Translations under genes and position numbers: made by a program
DNA from: VXYL01 sp965200375
Lineage (GTDB): Bacteria > Pseudomonadota > Gammaproteobacteria > Pseudomonadales > Azotimanducaceae
DNA: 64,000 nt
Assembly: GCA_965200375.1 (NCBI GenBank)
Contig: OZ241353.1
Location: forward strand, 1,612,001-1,676,000
Direction of reading: 5' to 3'
The notes under the pieces: model-generated
What the model was told of the DNA's origin: nothing
Database searches by the model: none
Seen by the model: only the letters and a program-made list of their open reading frames with translations
Part shown: positions 16,802 to 25,901 of the stretch, in pieces
How the letters are laid out: each line of letters begins with the position of its first letter
Position numbering within the stretch: the stretch's first letter is position 1

Positions 16802-18922
16802 GTGACTCGCGTACTCGTCTGTCCGCCGACGCACTTCGGCGTCGAGTACGTCATCAATCCATGGATGTCCGGGCAAGTGGGCGCGGCGTCCCGGCCGGTG
16901 GCGCAGGCGCAGTGGGATGCGCTTGTGGCGACGTTGCGCGAGGTCGCGGAGGTCTCGGCGATCGAGCCGGGGCCGGCGCTGCCGGACATGTGCTTCGCCG
17001 CCAACGGCGGCTTCGTGCTCGGCAGCGTCTTCGTGCCCACGAACTTCGCCGTCTCCCAGCGCCAGCCGGAGACGCCGTTGTTTCGGCAGTGGGCCGAGGA
17101 CGCCGGCTTCGACATCCTCGACTTGCCGGACGACGTCGCCTTCGAAGGAGAGGGCGACGCGCTGTGGTGGCCGCACTCCGAGGAACCGATCCTGTGGGCG
17201 GGCTACGGCGTACGCAGCGCCTTGGCGGGGCATCTGCCATTGGCCGAGGGATTGCGCGTAAGCGTCGTCTCGCTGCGGCTGGTCGACCAGCGCTTCTATC
17301 ATCTGGACACCTGCTTCGTCCCGCTGCCCGATGGCCGGGTCGTCTACTACCCGGCGGCGTTCGACGAGCGTTCGCGCAGGGTCGTGAGGTCCTTGGTGGC
17401 CAGCGACTCCCTGATCGAGGTGGGCGAGGAGGACGCGCTCAACTTCGCCTGCAACGCCATTCGCATAGGCCGCTGCTGGATCGCCAACTTCGCCTCCGCC
17501 CCGCTGCGGCAGCGCTTGGAGCGTTGGGGCTACACGGTGACGACCACGCCGCTCTCCGAGTTCATGAAGGCCGGCGGCGCCGCCAAGTGCCTGGCGCTGA
17601 TCCTGGACCAGGGCGTGGCGGCTGCCTTCGAGGAACGGCCGCCCACCGCATCGCCGCTGCGGTTGGAGGTGGTGGAGCTGGAAGGCCACTTGCTGGCCCA
17701 GGGCGTTCTCAACGGCGCCTACGCCACGGTCGAGGCGTTGGGCGGCAGCGTCCGGCTGCAACGCTTCCACGGCGGCGAGCGGGCCGATCAGCCGAGCTCG
17801 GCGCGACTTGCCGTTACCGCTCCGGATCAAGCGCTGCTGGAGCAGATGGTCGACCGCCTGGCCGGCGGCGGAGCGGCGTTTCGCAGAGCATCCGCCCAGG
17901 ACGACGAGGAAGTTCGCTTGGCGCCCGTGCAACGGGCCGGAGTTGCGCCGGACGACTTCTGCTGTTCCACCATCTATCCCACGGACGTCGTCGTTGCCGG
18001 TCGCCCGGTTCGCGTCCAGCACCAGCGCATGGATGCGGCAATCGTCGTCGACGATGCCGCCAGCGCACCGAGCGCGCGCTGCGTTCTGCCCCGGGATCTC
18101 CGGCCCGGGGAGAAGGTCGTCTGCGGCGAGACCGGCGTGCGCGTGGCCATGCCGGATGCTTCGGCGCGCCGCTCCGACTTCTCGTTCATGTCCTCGAACG
18201 TCACCAGCGAGCGCCGGGTGGAGGCGCAGATCGAAGAGCTGGCATTGGAAATGCGGCGCATTCGCGCCCGCGACGGCCGCATCGTCGTGGTTGCGGGACC
18301 AGTCGTCGTCCACACCGGTGGCGGCGCCCATCTGGCGGCGCTGATTCGGGACGGATTCGTGCAGGCCCTGCTCACTGGCAACGCGCTGCCGGTCCACGAT
18401 CTCGAAGCCAATCTGTTCGGCACTTCCCTAGGCGTGGATCTGGCGCGCGGCGCCGGGGTGCGCGGCGGCCACCGGCACCACCTGCGCGCCATCAACCGCA
18501 TTCGCGCCGCCGGGTCGATTGCCAATGCGGTGCGCGACGGCGTCGTCGACGGCGGCGTGATGTACGAGTGCGTCCGCGGGGACGTCGCCTACGTTCTCGC
18601 GGGTTCGATACGCGACGACGGGCCGCTTCCCGACACGCGGATGGACCTCCTTGACGCCCAGGCCGCCTACCAGCGGCAGATCGACGGTGCGGATCTGGTG
18701 CTGATGCTGGCGACCATGCTGCACGCCATCGGTGTCGGCAACATGACGCCGGCCGGCGTGCGCATGGTCTGCGTCGACATCAACCCGGCGGTGGCTACCA
18801 AGCTGGCCGATCGCGGCAGCATCGAATCCGTCGGCATCGTCACCGACGTCGGCCTGTTCCTGCGGGTTCTGCGGCAACGGCTCGAGGGAATCGCCGCGAA
18901 GGCGGAACGCCGAGCCGGCTAG
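16802..18922 (+). CDS. Bifunctional arginine dihydrolase / ornithine cyclodeaminase (ArgZ/AgrE-type)
   Basis: The 706-residue protein has two parts. Residues 1-270 are an amidinotransferase-fold arginine dihydrolase, with MCFAANGGFV (Asn68) near the N-terminus and GGAAKCLALIL holding the catalytic Cys263; this combination marks enzymes that release two ammonia from arginine to give ornithine. Residues 280-706 match the LOR/SDH-type domain that in AgrE converts ornithine to proline, including the nucleotide-binding segment HTGGGAHLAALIRDGFVQAL. Length and layout agree with the cyanobacterial AgrE enzyme (about 700 residues). Its TAG stop shares CTAG with the stop of the convergent gene. The C-terminal activity is inferred from family resemblance. 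Confidence 0.85.
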   Translation: MTRVLVCPPTHFGVEYVINPWMSGQVGAASRPVAQAQWDALVATLREVAEVSAIEPGPALPDMCFAANGGFVLGSVFVPTNFAVSQRQPETPLFRQWAEDAGFDILDLPDDVAFEGEGDALWWPHSEEPILWAGYGVRSALAGHLPLAEGLRVSVVSLRLVDQRFYHLDTCFVPLPDGRVVYYPAAFDERSRRVVRSLVASDSLIEVGEEDALNFACNAIRIGRCWIANFASAPLRQRLERWGYTVTTTPLSEFMKAGGAAKCLALILDQGVAAAFEERPPTASPLRLEVVELEGHLLAQGVLNGAYATVEALGGSVRLQRFHGGERADQPSSARLAVTAPDQALLEQMVDRLAGGGAAFRRASAQDDEEVRLAPVQRAGVAPDDFCCSTIYPTDVVVAGRPVRVQHQRMDAAIVVDDAASAPSARCVLPRDLRPGEKVVCGETGVRVAMPDASARRSDFSFMSSNVTSERRVEAQIEELALEMRRIRARDGRIVVVAGPVVVHTGGGAHLAALIRDGFVQALLTGNALPVHDLEANLFGTSLGVDLARGAGVRGGHRHHLRAINRIRAAGSIANAVRDGVVDGGVMYECVRGDVAYVLAGSIRDDGPLPDTRMDLLDAQAAYQRQIDGADLVLMLATMLHAIGVGNMTPAGVRMVCVDINPAVATKLADRGSIESVGIVTDVGLFLRVLRQRLEGIAAKAERRAG

Positions 18923-19650
18923 GCAGCTTCGCCAGGTCCTGGTCGATGCGGGCGGCAGCGCCGGTAGACGAGGGCGTTGCCGGCCTTGCCGCACACCTCC
19001 GCGATGCCCGCTTCGCGGAAGCAGAAGGCCGCCTGCTGGCCGAGCCGCCTGGAAGACTGCATCGCCTCGGCCAGGTGGAGCGTCGTGAAGCGCGGCGGCA
19101 GCTGTCCGTCGACGCGGGCGAACAGGTCGCCCATGCCTTCGATGCGGTGCGTCTCGGCCACTTCCAGGAGGCGCCGGTCCACGCTCACCCAGCCGTTGCG
19201 CCGCCGCCGAGTCGCGCCCGGCACGCGCACCACCTCCTCGATGGTCATCACCACCTCCAAGGTCAGGTTCGGGTGCTGCAACAGCTTCGGAATGCTGGTC
19301 AAGGCGCTGAACACGAAGAACACGCTGTCGTGCCTCGGCGACTTGCGGCGGCTGCCCGCGCCATCCGGCGCCGTCGGCAGCTTGACGATGTAGCGGTCCC
19401 GCGCGATGGGATAGACGAGAGTGACGGGGTGCCTCGGCAAGAGGCGCGACAGCTTCTTCCGCAGCCCGGTGAATCCGCCGGTGTGTATCTCGACGATGCG
19501 CTCGCCGATCATCAGATCCGCGACGAAACCCTCCACCGGCTGCTCGAACGCCGCGCCTCGCTCGGCGTAGCGTTCCTTCAGCGCCCGATGCAGCGAACGC
19601 TCGTTGAGCTCCCCGATGCCCGGCGCGGCCTCCGATTCTGCGACGTCCAC
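18919..19650 (-). CDS. Uncharacterised protein with a nuclease-like N-terminal region
   Basis: A 243-residue protein of unknown function. The N-terminal half (LNERSLHRALKERYAERGA, then VADLMIGERIVEIHTGGFTG) has a helix followed by an Asp and Glu-x-His/Thr arrangement reminiscent of PD-(D/E)XK nuclease folds, but the Lys is replaced. The C-terminal part includes a winged-helix-like segment and two or three Cys. GTG 19650 is preceded by AGGA. It follows the luciferase-like gene by 30 bases on the same strand and converges on the arginine enzyme, overlapping by three bases. Function not assigned. Confidence 0.7.
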   Translation of the reverse strand: MDVAESEAAPGIGELNERSLHRALKERYAERGAAFEQPVEGFVADLMIGERIVEIHTGGFTGLRKKLSRLLPRHPVTLVYPIARDRYIVKLPTAPDGAGSRRKSPRHDSVFFVFSALTSIPKLLQHPNLTLEVVMTIEEVVRVPGATRRRRNGWVSVDRRLLEVAETHRIEGMGDLFARVDGQLPPRFTTLHLAEAMQSSRRLGQQAAFCFREAGIAEVCGKAGNALVYRRCRPHRPGPGEAA

Positions 19651-19680
19651 TTCGGCCGTCCTGGCCGCGGCAGGAAATGC

Positions 19681-20916
19681 CTACGCAACGCTCTGCGCTG
19701 CTGGTCTGCCGCCTGTGCCGGAGATCATGTTGCGGGACTCCTTCGTCGACGGCTTGCTGGGCTTGCCCCGGGCGGCGAAGTTGAAGGGTTCCGTGTCGAT
19801 GTCCTCGAGCTCCAACTCGCCGGCGAGCACCGCCTCCTTCCACGCCTTCTGCTTCGAGTGGCGGGCGTGGAACTCCGGCATGACTTCATTCGCGAACAGC
19901 GAGAGGCTCGAGCAGATGTCCTCGTGGGTGTTCTTGCCCGCCTGGTTGAGCAGGATCACTTGGTCGACGTGGGCGCGTTCGAGCTCCCGCAGTCGTTCGC
20001 GGATGGTGTCCGGCGAGCCGATCAGCTCGCTGCCGGAGCGCTTCCGACCGGCGGGCGTCTGCTTCCACTCCTGATAGCGTTTCCAGAAGTTCATGGTGCC
20101 GGGGGCGAACGGGCCTTCCTTGTTGTAGAGCTGCAGGGCGAACTGGAAGAAGGTCCAGCCGTCCGCCTTGCGCCATGCTTCGTCGTCCGTCTCCGCGCAC
20201 ATGAAGCCGGAAACGACGGCGATGTTCGGATTGGTTCGGTAGTCGGCGAGCTTTTCCAGATTGCGCGTGAAGGTGTTGTAGTAGGCGTGTACCCAGGCGC
20301 GGGCCGCGTTGAGGCTGACGAACTTGAAGCACAGCGATCCCATGCCGCGGTGCGCGGCGTACTTGATGGTGTCCAGCTGCGAGCAAGCCACCCACAGCGG
20401 CGGGTGCGGCTTCTGCAGCGGCTTCGGCACGACGGCCCGCAACGGGAACTTGAAGAACTCGCCCTCGTACTGCCAAGCATGGTTCCAGAACATCGGCAGC
20501 GTGCAGCGCACCGCGTCCTCGAAGATGTCGCGCTTGTCGCGGTAGCGCAGGTTGAAGGGATGCAGTTCGGTAACCGAGGCGCCCTCGCCCAGGCCAAGCT
20601 CGACGCGTCCGTCGGACACCAGATCCAGCGTCGCGATGCGCTCCGCGACCCGCGCCGGATGGTTGGTGGTGAGCTGAACGATGCCGTGCCCCAGGCGGAT
20701 GTTGCGCGTTCGCTGGCTGGCGGCTGCCAGAAACACTTCGGGGGCGGAGGAGTGGGAGTACTCCTCCAGGAAGTGGTGTTCCACTTCCCACGCATAGTCG
20801 AACCCCAGCTGATCCGCCAGTTCGATCTGCTCCAACGACTGCTTGAGCAGCCGATGCTCGCTGTCCGGCTGCCAGTCCCGCGGCAGCTGATGCTCGTAGA
20901 AGATGCCGAATCTCAT
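19681..20916 (-). CDS. LLM-class (luciferase-like) flavin-dependent monooxygenase
   Basis: The 411-residue protein begins MRFGIFYEHQLPRDW and has the bacterial luciferase-like TIM-barrel pattern: WEVEHHFLEEYSHSSAPEVF near 45, the RLGHGIVQLTTNHPARVAER strand, and GRVELGLGEG. The C-terminal GSPDTIRERLRELE segment is typical of F420- or FMN-dependent LLM oxidoreductases. The ATG at 20916 is preceded by GGGAGG. The substrate is unknown. Confidence 0.88.
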   Translation of the reverse strand: MRFGIFYEHQLPRDWQPDSEHRLLKQSLEQIELADQLGFDYAWEVEHHFLEEYSHSSAPEVFLAAASQRTRNIRLGHGIVQLTTNHPARVAERIATLDLVSDGRVELGLGEGASVTELHPFNLRYRDKRDIFEDAVRCTLPMFWNHAWQYEGEFFKFPLRAVVPKPLQKPHPPLWVACSQLDTIKYAAHRGMGSLCFKFVSLNAARAWVHAYYNTFTRNLEKLADYRTNPNIAVVSGFMCAETDDEAWRKADGWTFFQFALQLYNKEGPFAPGTMNFWKRYQEWKQTPAGRKRSGSELIGSPDTIRERLRELERAHVDQVILLNQAGKNTHEDICSSLSLFANEVMPEFHARHSKQKAWKEAVLAGELELEDIDTEPFNFAARGKPSKPSTKESRNMISGTGGRPAAQSVA

Positions 20917-21104
20917 GCGTGTGGCCTCCCTCGAGGCAGCGATGGTGGCAGGCACTCCCGCAGACTGCAACGCGATTGACGGGCCCACGGGCACCGTTGC
21001 ACGGGATCACGCCAGGCGTGGTCAGGGGCGCGGTCAGGCCGTGCGGAAGAATCGTGCCTTCGGGTGTGGAAGAATGGGGCTCAGGGCAAGCAGGCGGAGG
21101 CACC

Positions 21105-21518
21105 ATGCAGGCAGCAGCGGTCTATCAGTCGATGCGTCGTCGATGGCGGGTCTCTGTCCCGCTGGCAGTCGCCGTGGTGCTCGGCATTGCGATGCTGGCG
21201 CCGCCGGCCGCCAGCGGCGCGGTTTCCGCCGGCAGCCAGCCGAACAGCGGCGGCCTCACCTGGGGCGTAGGCGTAGGCGCCAACTGCCGGGACGTGATCG
21301 CGCGCATGCGCCGCAACTGGCTGGACGTGCGCAGCATCGTCGCCCCGGACTCCAAGTCCATGCGTCCCCGGTCCAGAGGCTTCTACTGCGTATCGCCGGC
21401 GTACGTGCAGGAGTCTCTGCCCAAGACGGTGCCGATGACCACCGGCTTGCGGTGCTTCGACATCCAGGGCAAGGGGTTCTGCTGCGATCGGCGGCTGGAA
21501 CAGTGCGCCACGATGTGA
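21105..21518 (+). CDS. Small cysteine-rich secreted protein
   Basis: A 137-residue protein starts at ATG 21105 with GGCGGAGG upstream. It has a Sec signal peptide (charged RRRWR, then VPLAVAVVLGIAMLA) with likely cleavage after a PAASGA segment. The mature part of about 100 residues has six Cys (NCRD, FYCVS, LRCFD, GFCCD, EQCATM), suggesting disulfide bonds in the periplasm or outside. No family is recognised. It is isolated: divergent from the luciferase-like gene and upstream of a broken nuclease gene. Confidence 0.65.
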   Translation: MQAAAVYQSMRRRWRVSVPLAVAVVLGIAMLAPPAASGAVSAGSQPNSGGLTWGVGVGANCRDVIARMRRNWLDVRSIVAPDSKSMRPRSRGFYCVSPAYVQESLPKTVPMTTGLRCFDIQGKGFCCDRRLEQCATM

Positions 21519-21567
21519 GCCGACTGGAGCACGGCAGCAGCGCGGTCGGCGACGCCCCGCGCAAGAA

Positions 21568-22005
21568 GTGTTCGTAGTACAGAGCCACCTTCGGCCGGCG
21601 GCCGTCCAGAACGCGCTGCTCGACTTGATGCGCGACGGCGTTGCGCGAGCTCGCATATGCAGCGCCTACGTGTCGCTCATGGGCAGCCGAACGCTGCTCG
21701 AAGCCATCGAACGCTGTGCGCCGAGTGGTGTTCATGCCGACATCCCCAAGACGGTAGTCGCTTCGCTGGACTTCGGGCTGACCGAGCCAGAAGCGTTGCG
21801 ACTGTGGTGCCGTTCCGGAGCGGAAGTGCTCGTTGCCGGAACCCTGTCGCTGGACAGCCGCACACTCACGCCGGCGACCGCGTTCCATCCCAAGCTCTAT
21901 GTGTTCGACAGGCCCGACGGCACGGTTGCCAGCTTGGTCACGTCGGCGAACCTGACGAACCGCGGAGCAACAGGACAGCGTCCCCGCGCACGGTGTTGGC
22001 CGTAA
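21568..22005 (+). pseudogene. Truncated phospholipase D-like nuclease
   Basis: The first 130 or so residues resemble PLD-superfamily nucleases, with FHPKLYVFDRPDG followed by LVTSANLTNRG giving the H-x-K...S-x-N active-site half-motif. Homologous restriction or repair nucleases are several hundred residues long. Here similarity stops at about 21966, where the DNA becomes the 3' end of a methyltransferase on the other strand. The GTG start at 21568 is tentative. It is probably inactive and a leftover of a restriction module. Confidence 0.7.
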
Positions 22006-23668
22006 CCTGCTTGAAGCTGCCCTGCGCCTTGTTCAGCACCCCGGTCCGCTCCACGTCGAATCCGGCAGCCGTGTGCGCCTGCTGCAACGCCCGCCACACT
22101 TGCGCGGACGAGGAGTGGAACACCAGCGTCGCTTTGCCGCCGGGCTTGAGAATCCGCTGCGTCTCCGCAAGAGATCGGGTGAGCAGACGTTGGTACTCCG
22201 GCAAGCCTTTGTTCTGGCTAGGACTGATGATGGCCTCGTCGGTGCGCTGGGTATAGCGGCCCAGCCACGCCTCGTTGATGAAATTGATCTCGGCGTAGGG
22301 GATGTTGGCGCCCGAACGGCGGGTCCGTGAAAGCGTAGTCGACGCTGTGATCAGGCAGGCTCACGTGGCAGCTCGACTGCTGGCGAACTTCGACATGGCC
22401 GGCACGCCCGTGGATCACCGAGAACGCATTTTGCGATGGTCGACGCCTTGCGCCGCAAAACCGCCAGCAGGTTCTTCTCAACGGGCAGCCCGCTGATGTA
22501 CAGCACGCCAGGCTGGGCGCTTGTGACGACCAGTTCCGGCTGGTTGGTCTTGGCGACAGCGCGAGTCATGATCGTGGCGTGGGCGGAGTTGTAGCTCAGC
22601 AGCCAGAAGCGCAGGGCGTCGCGCAACCTGTTCGGGAACGAAGCCGTGCGTTTCCAGAGCGTGGCGAAGGCGATCAGGTTGCGCCGCGTGTAGAGGTGAT
22701 GGAGGTGCGTTATGCCGTGGTGGTAGCCCCGTCGATAGAGGTCTCCCCACGGAATCTCCACGATCGGGACGCTGTTCGGGGGCGCCATGCGCCGTATCTC
22801 TTCGAGAAGCGCAACATCCGCGGCGTTCACCCGGCGGGTCCAGTTGGTCCGTTCGGTTCTGCCGTACAGCCAGACTGGCTTGCGCACTCGGCTCTCACGA
22901 CGGATGCCAAGCAGGTCGTCGGGCGTCGTCTCGACAAGTCGCTCCGCCGCGTGCGCGTCCATGCTCAGCGTGCAATGTGGGCATCTCCATCGTGTTGCGA
23001 TGCGGGCCGGCGCCTTCGACACGCTGCCATCCCAGAGACTGGCTACGCCTCGGCACCGGGGGCACCGCAGCCGCTCGGACCAGACGAGGTGGCGAATCGT
23101 GCCTTCGCGTCCGCGGTCGTCCCGTGCGGCGTACATCCAGCCGATGTCGTGGTCCACGGCGTCTAGAAGCTCGTCCGCTGCTTTGCGGAACTCGGCGGGC
23201 GGCGGCGGTTCCGCGAGCGTCTCGGCGACGAATGCCCCCAACGCGCCAAGCTCGCAGAGGATCGCGTTGCGCGGTCCCCAGGAGACGCGCAGGCCCTCCC
23301 GCGTCGCCGCGTCGCGAAGTTCAGCGGGAGGATCGGCGCACAGGAGCGCCGCCAGGCCTGTGGTGCCGCTGCCCGCGAAACCGTCGAACACCGTGTCGCC
23401 CCGGGGACGTGTGCGCTCCGATGAACAGCGCTATCGCTTCCGGGGCGATCTTGGTGGGGTAGGGGAACGCACGGTACAAGGGGCCGCCTCTGGTAGCCGC
23501 CAACGACCTGCCGTAGAGCGCCTCTATGGGGCTGGCCAGTCTGCTTGCAGGCAACTCGAGCATCGTGTGCACGTCTCGGCAGGCGTTCGTTGAACTCGGC
23601 AAGGCCGACGTTCTGTCCACCGTCGCCGTTTCCATGGCCACGTTACTGTCCATAGATACATATTTCAA
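21966..23668 (-). pseudogene. Frameshifted DNA methyltransferase with zinc-ribbon-like cysteines
   Basis: Read from 23668 downward, the pieces join into one adenine- or N4-cytosine-specific methylase. An N-terminal YPYPTKIAPEAIALFIGAHT is followed by a one-base shift near 23397-23406 into DTVFDGFAGSGTTGLAAL (SAM-binding). A CPRCRG/CPHC cysteine region follows. A second shift near 22440 leads to SVDYAFTDPPFG (catalytic motif) and a third near 22310 to EYQRLLTRSLAETQRILKPG. The product cannot be made from one frame. The 3' end meets the truncated PLD gene tail-to-tail near 21966. Confidence 0.75.
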
Positions 23669-23698
23669 GCGTCGCGGGCACGCCCGCCCAAAGCCCGC

Positions 23699-24610
23699 CT
23701 AGGCCCCGTCCTGCCGCCAGCGATCCAGCATCGGCGTGGCGATGTTGCCGAGCAGCACGGCGAAGGCCACGCCGTCCGGGTAGCTGCCGCCGGCGCGGAT
23801 CGCGAACACGACTGCCCCGATGCCGAGGCCGAACAGCCACTGGTGGGCGGCACGGCGGGGCGCAGTCACGGGGTCCGTGGCGATGAAGAACGCCGCCAGC
23901 ATCGTCGCGCCGCTGAACCAGTGGAAGATCGGCGAGCCGAGGCTGGCGGAACTGCCGCCGTCGTAGAACGCCGCCGCCGGCGCCGCGATGCCGAGCAGCA
24001 CCGCGGCCGGCAGGCGCCAATGCACCACGCGCACCAGCAGCAGATACAGGCCACCCAAGAGCGCCGCTGCGTTCATCCACTCGAAGCCAGCCGCGCCCAG
24101 CGTCCCGAACGCGCCGCCGGCGGCGGCCTCCGCCACCGTGGCGCCGCCCCGAAAGCGCAGGGCGTCCAGCGCCGTGGCCCCGGTCTCGGCGTCCAGCACA
24201 TGCTGGTAGGCGAGTTCCTGCGGATAGGCCAGCAGCACCGCGGCGTAGCCCGCCATCGCCGGATTGAAGACGTTGCGTCCGAGGCCGCCGTAGAGTTCCT
24301 TGGCCAGCACCAGGGCGATGCCGACGGCGACGACGCCGATCCACAGCGGCGCGGCTGGCGGCAGGCCAAGGGCGATGAGCAAGCAGGTGACTGGTACGCT
24401 GCGATCCTGGAAGGGGACCGGCCACGGGCGCACTGGCGGCGGCCGTCGCCAGCGGCGTACCAGCGCGTCCACTGCGGCGCCGGCGGCCAGCGCCACGGCA
24501 CAGTGGGCCAGCACCATCGGCCCGAAGGTCCAGGCTGCCGCGGCCATCGTCGGCAGCAGCGCCAGGGACACCCGGTCCATCACCGCGGCCGTGCTGGCAG
24601 GACGTTGCAC
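23699..24610 (-). CDS. rnfD: RnfD/NqrB-family membrane subunit of ion-pumping ferredoxin:NAD oxidoreductase
   Basis: The 303-residue polytopic protein matches RnfD over its full length. It has YGGLGRNVFNPAMAGYAAVL and HWFSGATMLAAFFIATDPVT, in which the Thr of SGAT is the covalent FMN site, and it ends near SYPDGVAFAVLLGNI. RnfD normally acts with RnfA, B, C, G and E in the inner membrane, and none of these is in this window. The start is uncertain: GTG 24610 lacks about a dozen N-terminal residues that are encoded upstream in frame without an ATG/GTG/TTG. It follows the amidohydrolase gene by 80 bases. Confidence 0.88.
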   Translation of the reverse strand: MQRPASTAAVMDRVSLALLPTMAAAAWTFGPMVLAHCAVALAAGAAVDALVRRWRRPPPVRPWPVPFQDRSVPVTCLLIALGLPPAAPLWIGVVAVGIALVLAKELYGGLGRNVFNPAMAGYAAVLLAYPQELAYQHVLDAETGATALDALRFRGGATVAEAAAGGAFGTLGAAGFEWMNAAALLGGLYLLLVRVVHWRLPAAVLLGIAAPAAAFYDGGSSASLGSPIFHWFSGATMLAAFFIATDPVTAPRRAAHQWLFGLGIGAVVFAIRAGGSYPDGVAFAVLLGNIATPMLDRWRQDGA

Positions 24611-24690
24611 GGCCCGACGCCAGAACGAGGACCCGCCAGCTGCCAGGCGCAGCGCCTCGCCGGACTTTCCCTACCTGTCCACCTGCCTGC

Positions 24691-25836
24691 CTAGCGGACG
24701 AAGCCGTACAGGGCCGCGGCGTTGTCGCAGACGATCTTGCGCCGGGTGGCCGCCGGCACGCCGCCGAGCTCCCGCTCTATGAACTCCTGGGAGTCCGGCC
24801 ACACGCCGTCCGGGTGCGGAAAGTCGCTGCCCCACATCACGTTGTCCTCGCCCAGAATGTCCAGCAGGCGGATGCCGATGGGGTCGCTCTGGTAGGTGGC
24901 GTAGCACTGGCGCCGCCAGTAGGCGGAGGGCTTCATGGCGAGGGTCAGGTCCTTGAACTGGTCCTCCCACTCCAGGTCCATGTGTTCCAGAACGTAGGGA
25001 ATCCAGCCGATGCCGCTCTCGCCGATCACCAGCTTCAGGCGGGGATGCGCTTCGAGCACGCCGCCGTAGATGGTCTCCATGATGATCTTGGCCATCGCCA
25101 GCTGGAAGCCGGTGATGTGGACCGCGAACGCCTGCCGCCGCTGCAACGGTGCCAGGGCGTCCATGTCGTAGTCCATGCGCGGGCCGATGGTGTGGTAGTG
25201 CAGCGGCAGGCCGGCCTCCTCCGCCACCGCCCACAGCGGCGCCCAGGCGGGATCGAACAGCGGCGCCATGCGGTGGGTGTTGGCCACCTCGATGCCGCGC
25301 AGCGCGCCGCGCTTGGCCACGCGCTCCACTTCGGCCACCGCGGCGGCGACGTCGTGGCTGGGAATGTTGGCAAGGCCCGCGAAGCGCTCCGGGTGGGTAG
25401 CGCAGAAGTCCGCCAGCCAGGCGTTGTAGATGCGCATCATCTCGGCGGCGGCTTCGTCGTCGCCCAGGCGCATGGCGGCGCCGAGGATGCCGTACAGCAC
25501 CTCCGCCTGCACGCCGTCGGTGTCCTGGTCCTTCAGCCGCAGGGCCGGCTCCGTCAGTCGCCGGATGCCGCGTTCGCCGTCGCGATAGAGGCCCTGGGCG
25601 GCCATGCGATCGGAGCGGTGGATCTGGCCAGGCACGTACTGGCGCCCGGCGGAGCCCATGCCATTCCGCAGCCCGAACAGGGCGCCGTTCTTGGCCACCC
25701 AGCACGGCCCCTTCTCGGTCTCGGCCACATAGGGCATGCGCGCCTTGAAGGCGTCCCCGGCCCCTTCCACGAACAGATCCGGCGGCAGCCAGGGCAGGTC
25801 TATGTGGCAGTCCGCGGAAATGACGTCGTAGTGCAT
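24691..25836 (-). CDS. Metal-dependent amidohydrolase (ACMSD-like, amidohydrolase_2 family)
   Basis: The 381-residue protein is a TIM-barrel hydrolase or decarboxylase. An N-terminal metal motif SADCHIDLPW, a central LHYHT metal His near 209, and the C-terminal MWGSDFPHPDG with the metal Asp are all present. Relatives include aminocarboxymuconate semialdehyde decarboxylase and o-pyrocatechuate or tropolone-type enzymes, so the substrate is open. A GGGGAGG site precedes the ATG. Confidence 0.9.
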   Translation of the reverse strand: MHYDVISADCHIDLPWLPPDLFVEGAGDAFKARMPYVAETEKGPCWVAKNGALFGLRNGMGSAGRQYVPGQIHRSDRMAAQGLYRDGERGIRRLTEPALRLKDQDTDGVQAEVLYGILGAAMRLGDDEAAAEMMRIYNAWLADFCATHPERFAGLANIPSHDVAAAVAEVERVAKRGALRGIEVANTHRMAPLFDPAWAPLWAVAEEAGLPLHYHTIGPRMDYDMDALAPLQRRQAFAVHITGFQLAMAKIIMETIYGGVLEAHPRLKLVIGESGIGWIPYVLEHMDLEWEDQFKDLTLAMKPSAYWRRQCYATYQSDPIGIRLLDILGEDNVMWGSDFPHPDGVWPDSQEFIERELGGVPAATRRKIVCDNAAALYGFVR

Positions 25837-25901
25837 GGCAGCCTCCCCTAGGGCTTACGATTGTGCGCCAAGTGCGCGCTTGAGATCACCGCTTGGAGAC
25901 C

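Noticed and set aside
15458..18397. A 979-codon open frame on the minus strand opposite the nitronate and arginine enzymes
   Set aside because: It is a by-product of high GC and codon bias; the product is low in hydrophobic order and rich in Arg/His/Gly, and two well-supported genes lie on the other strand.
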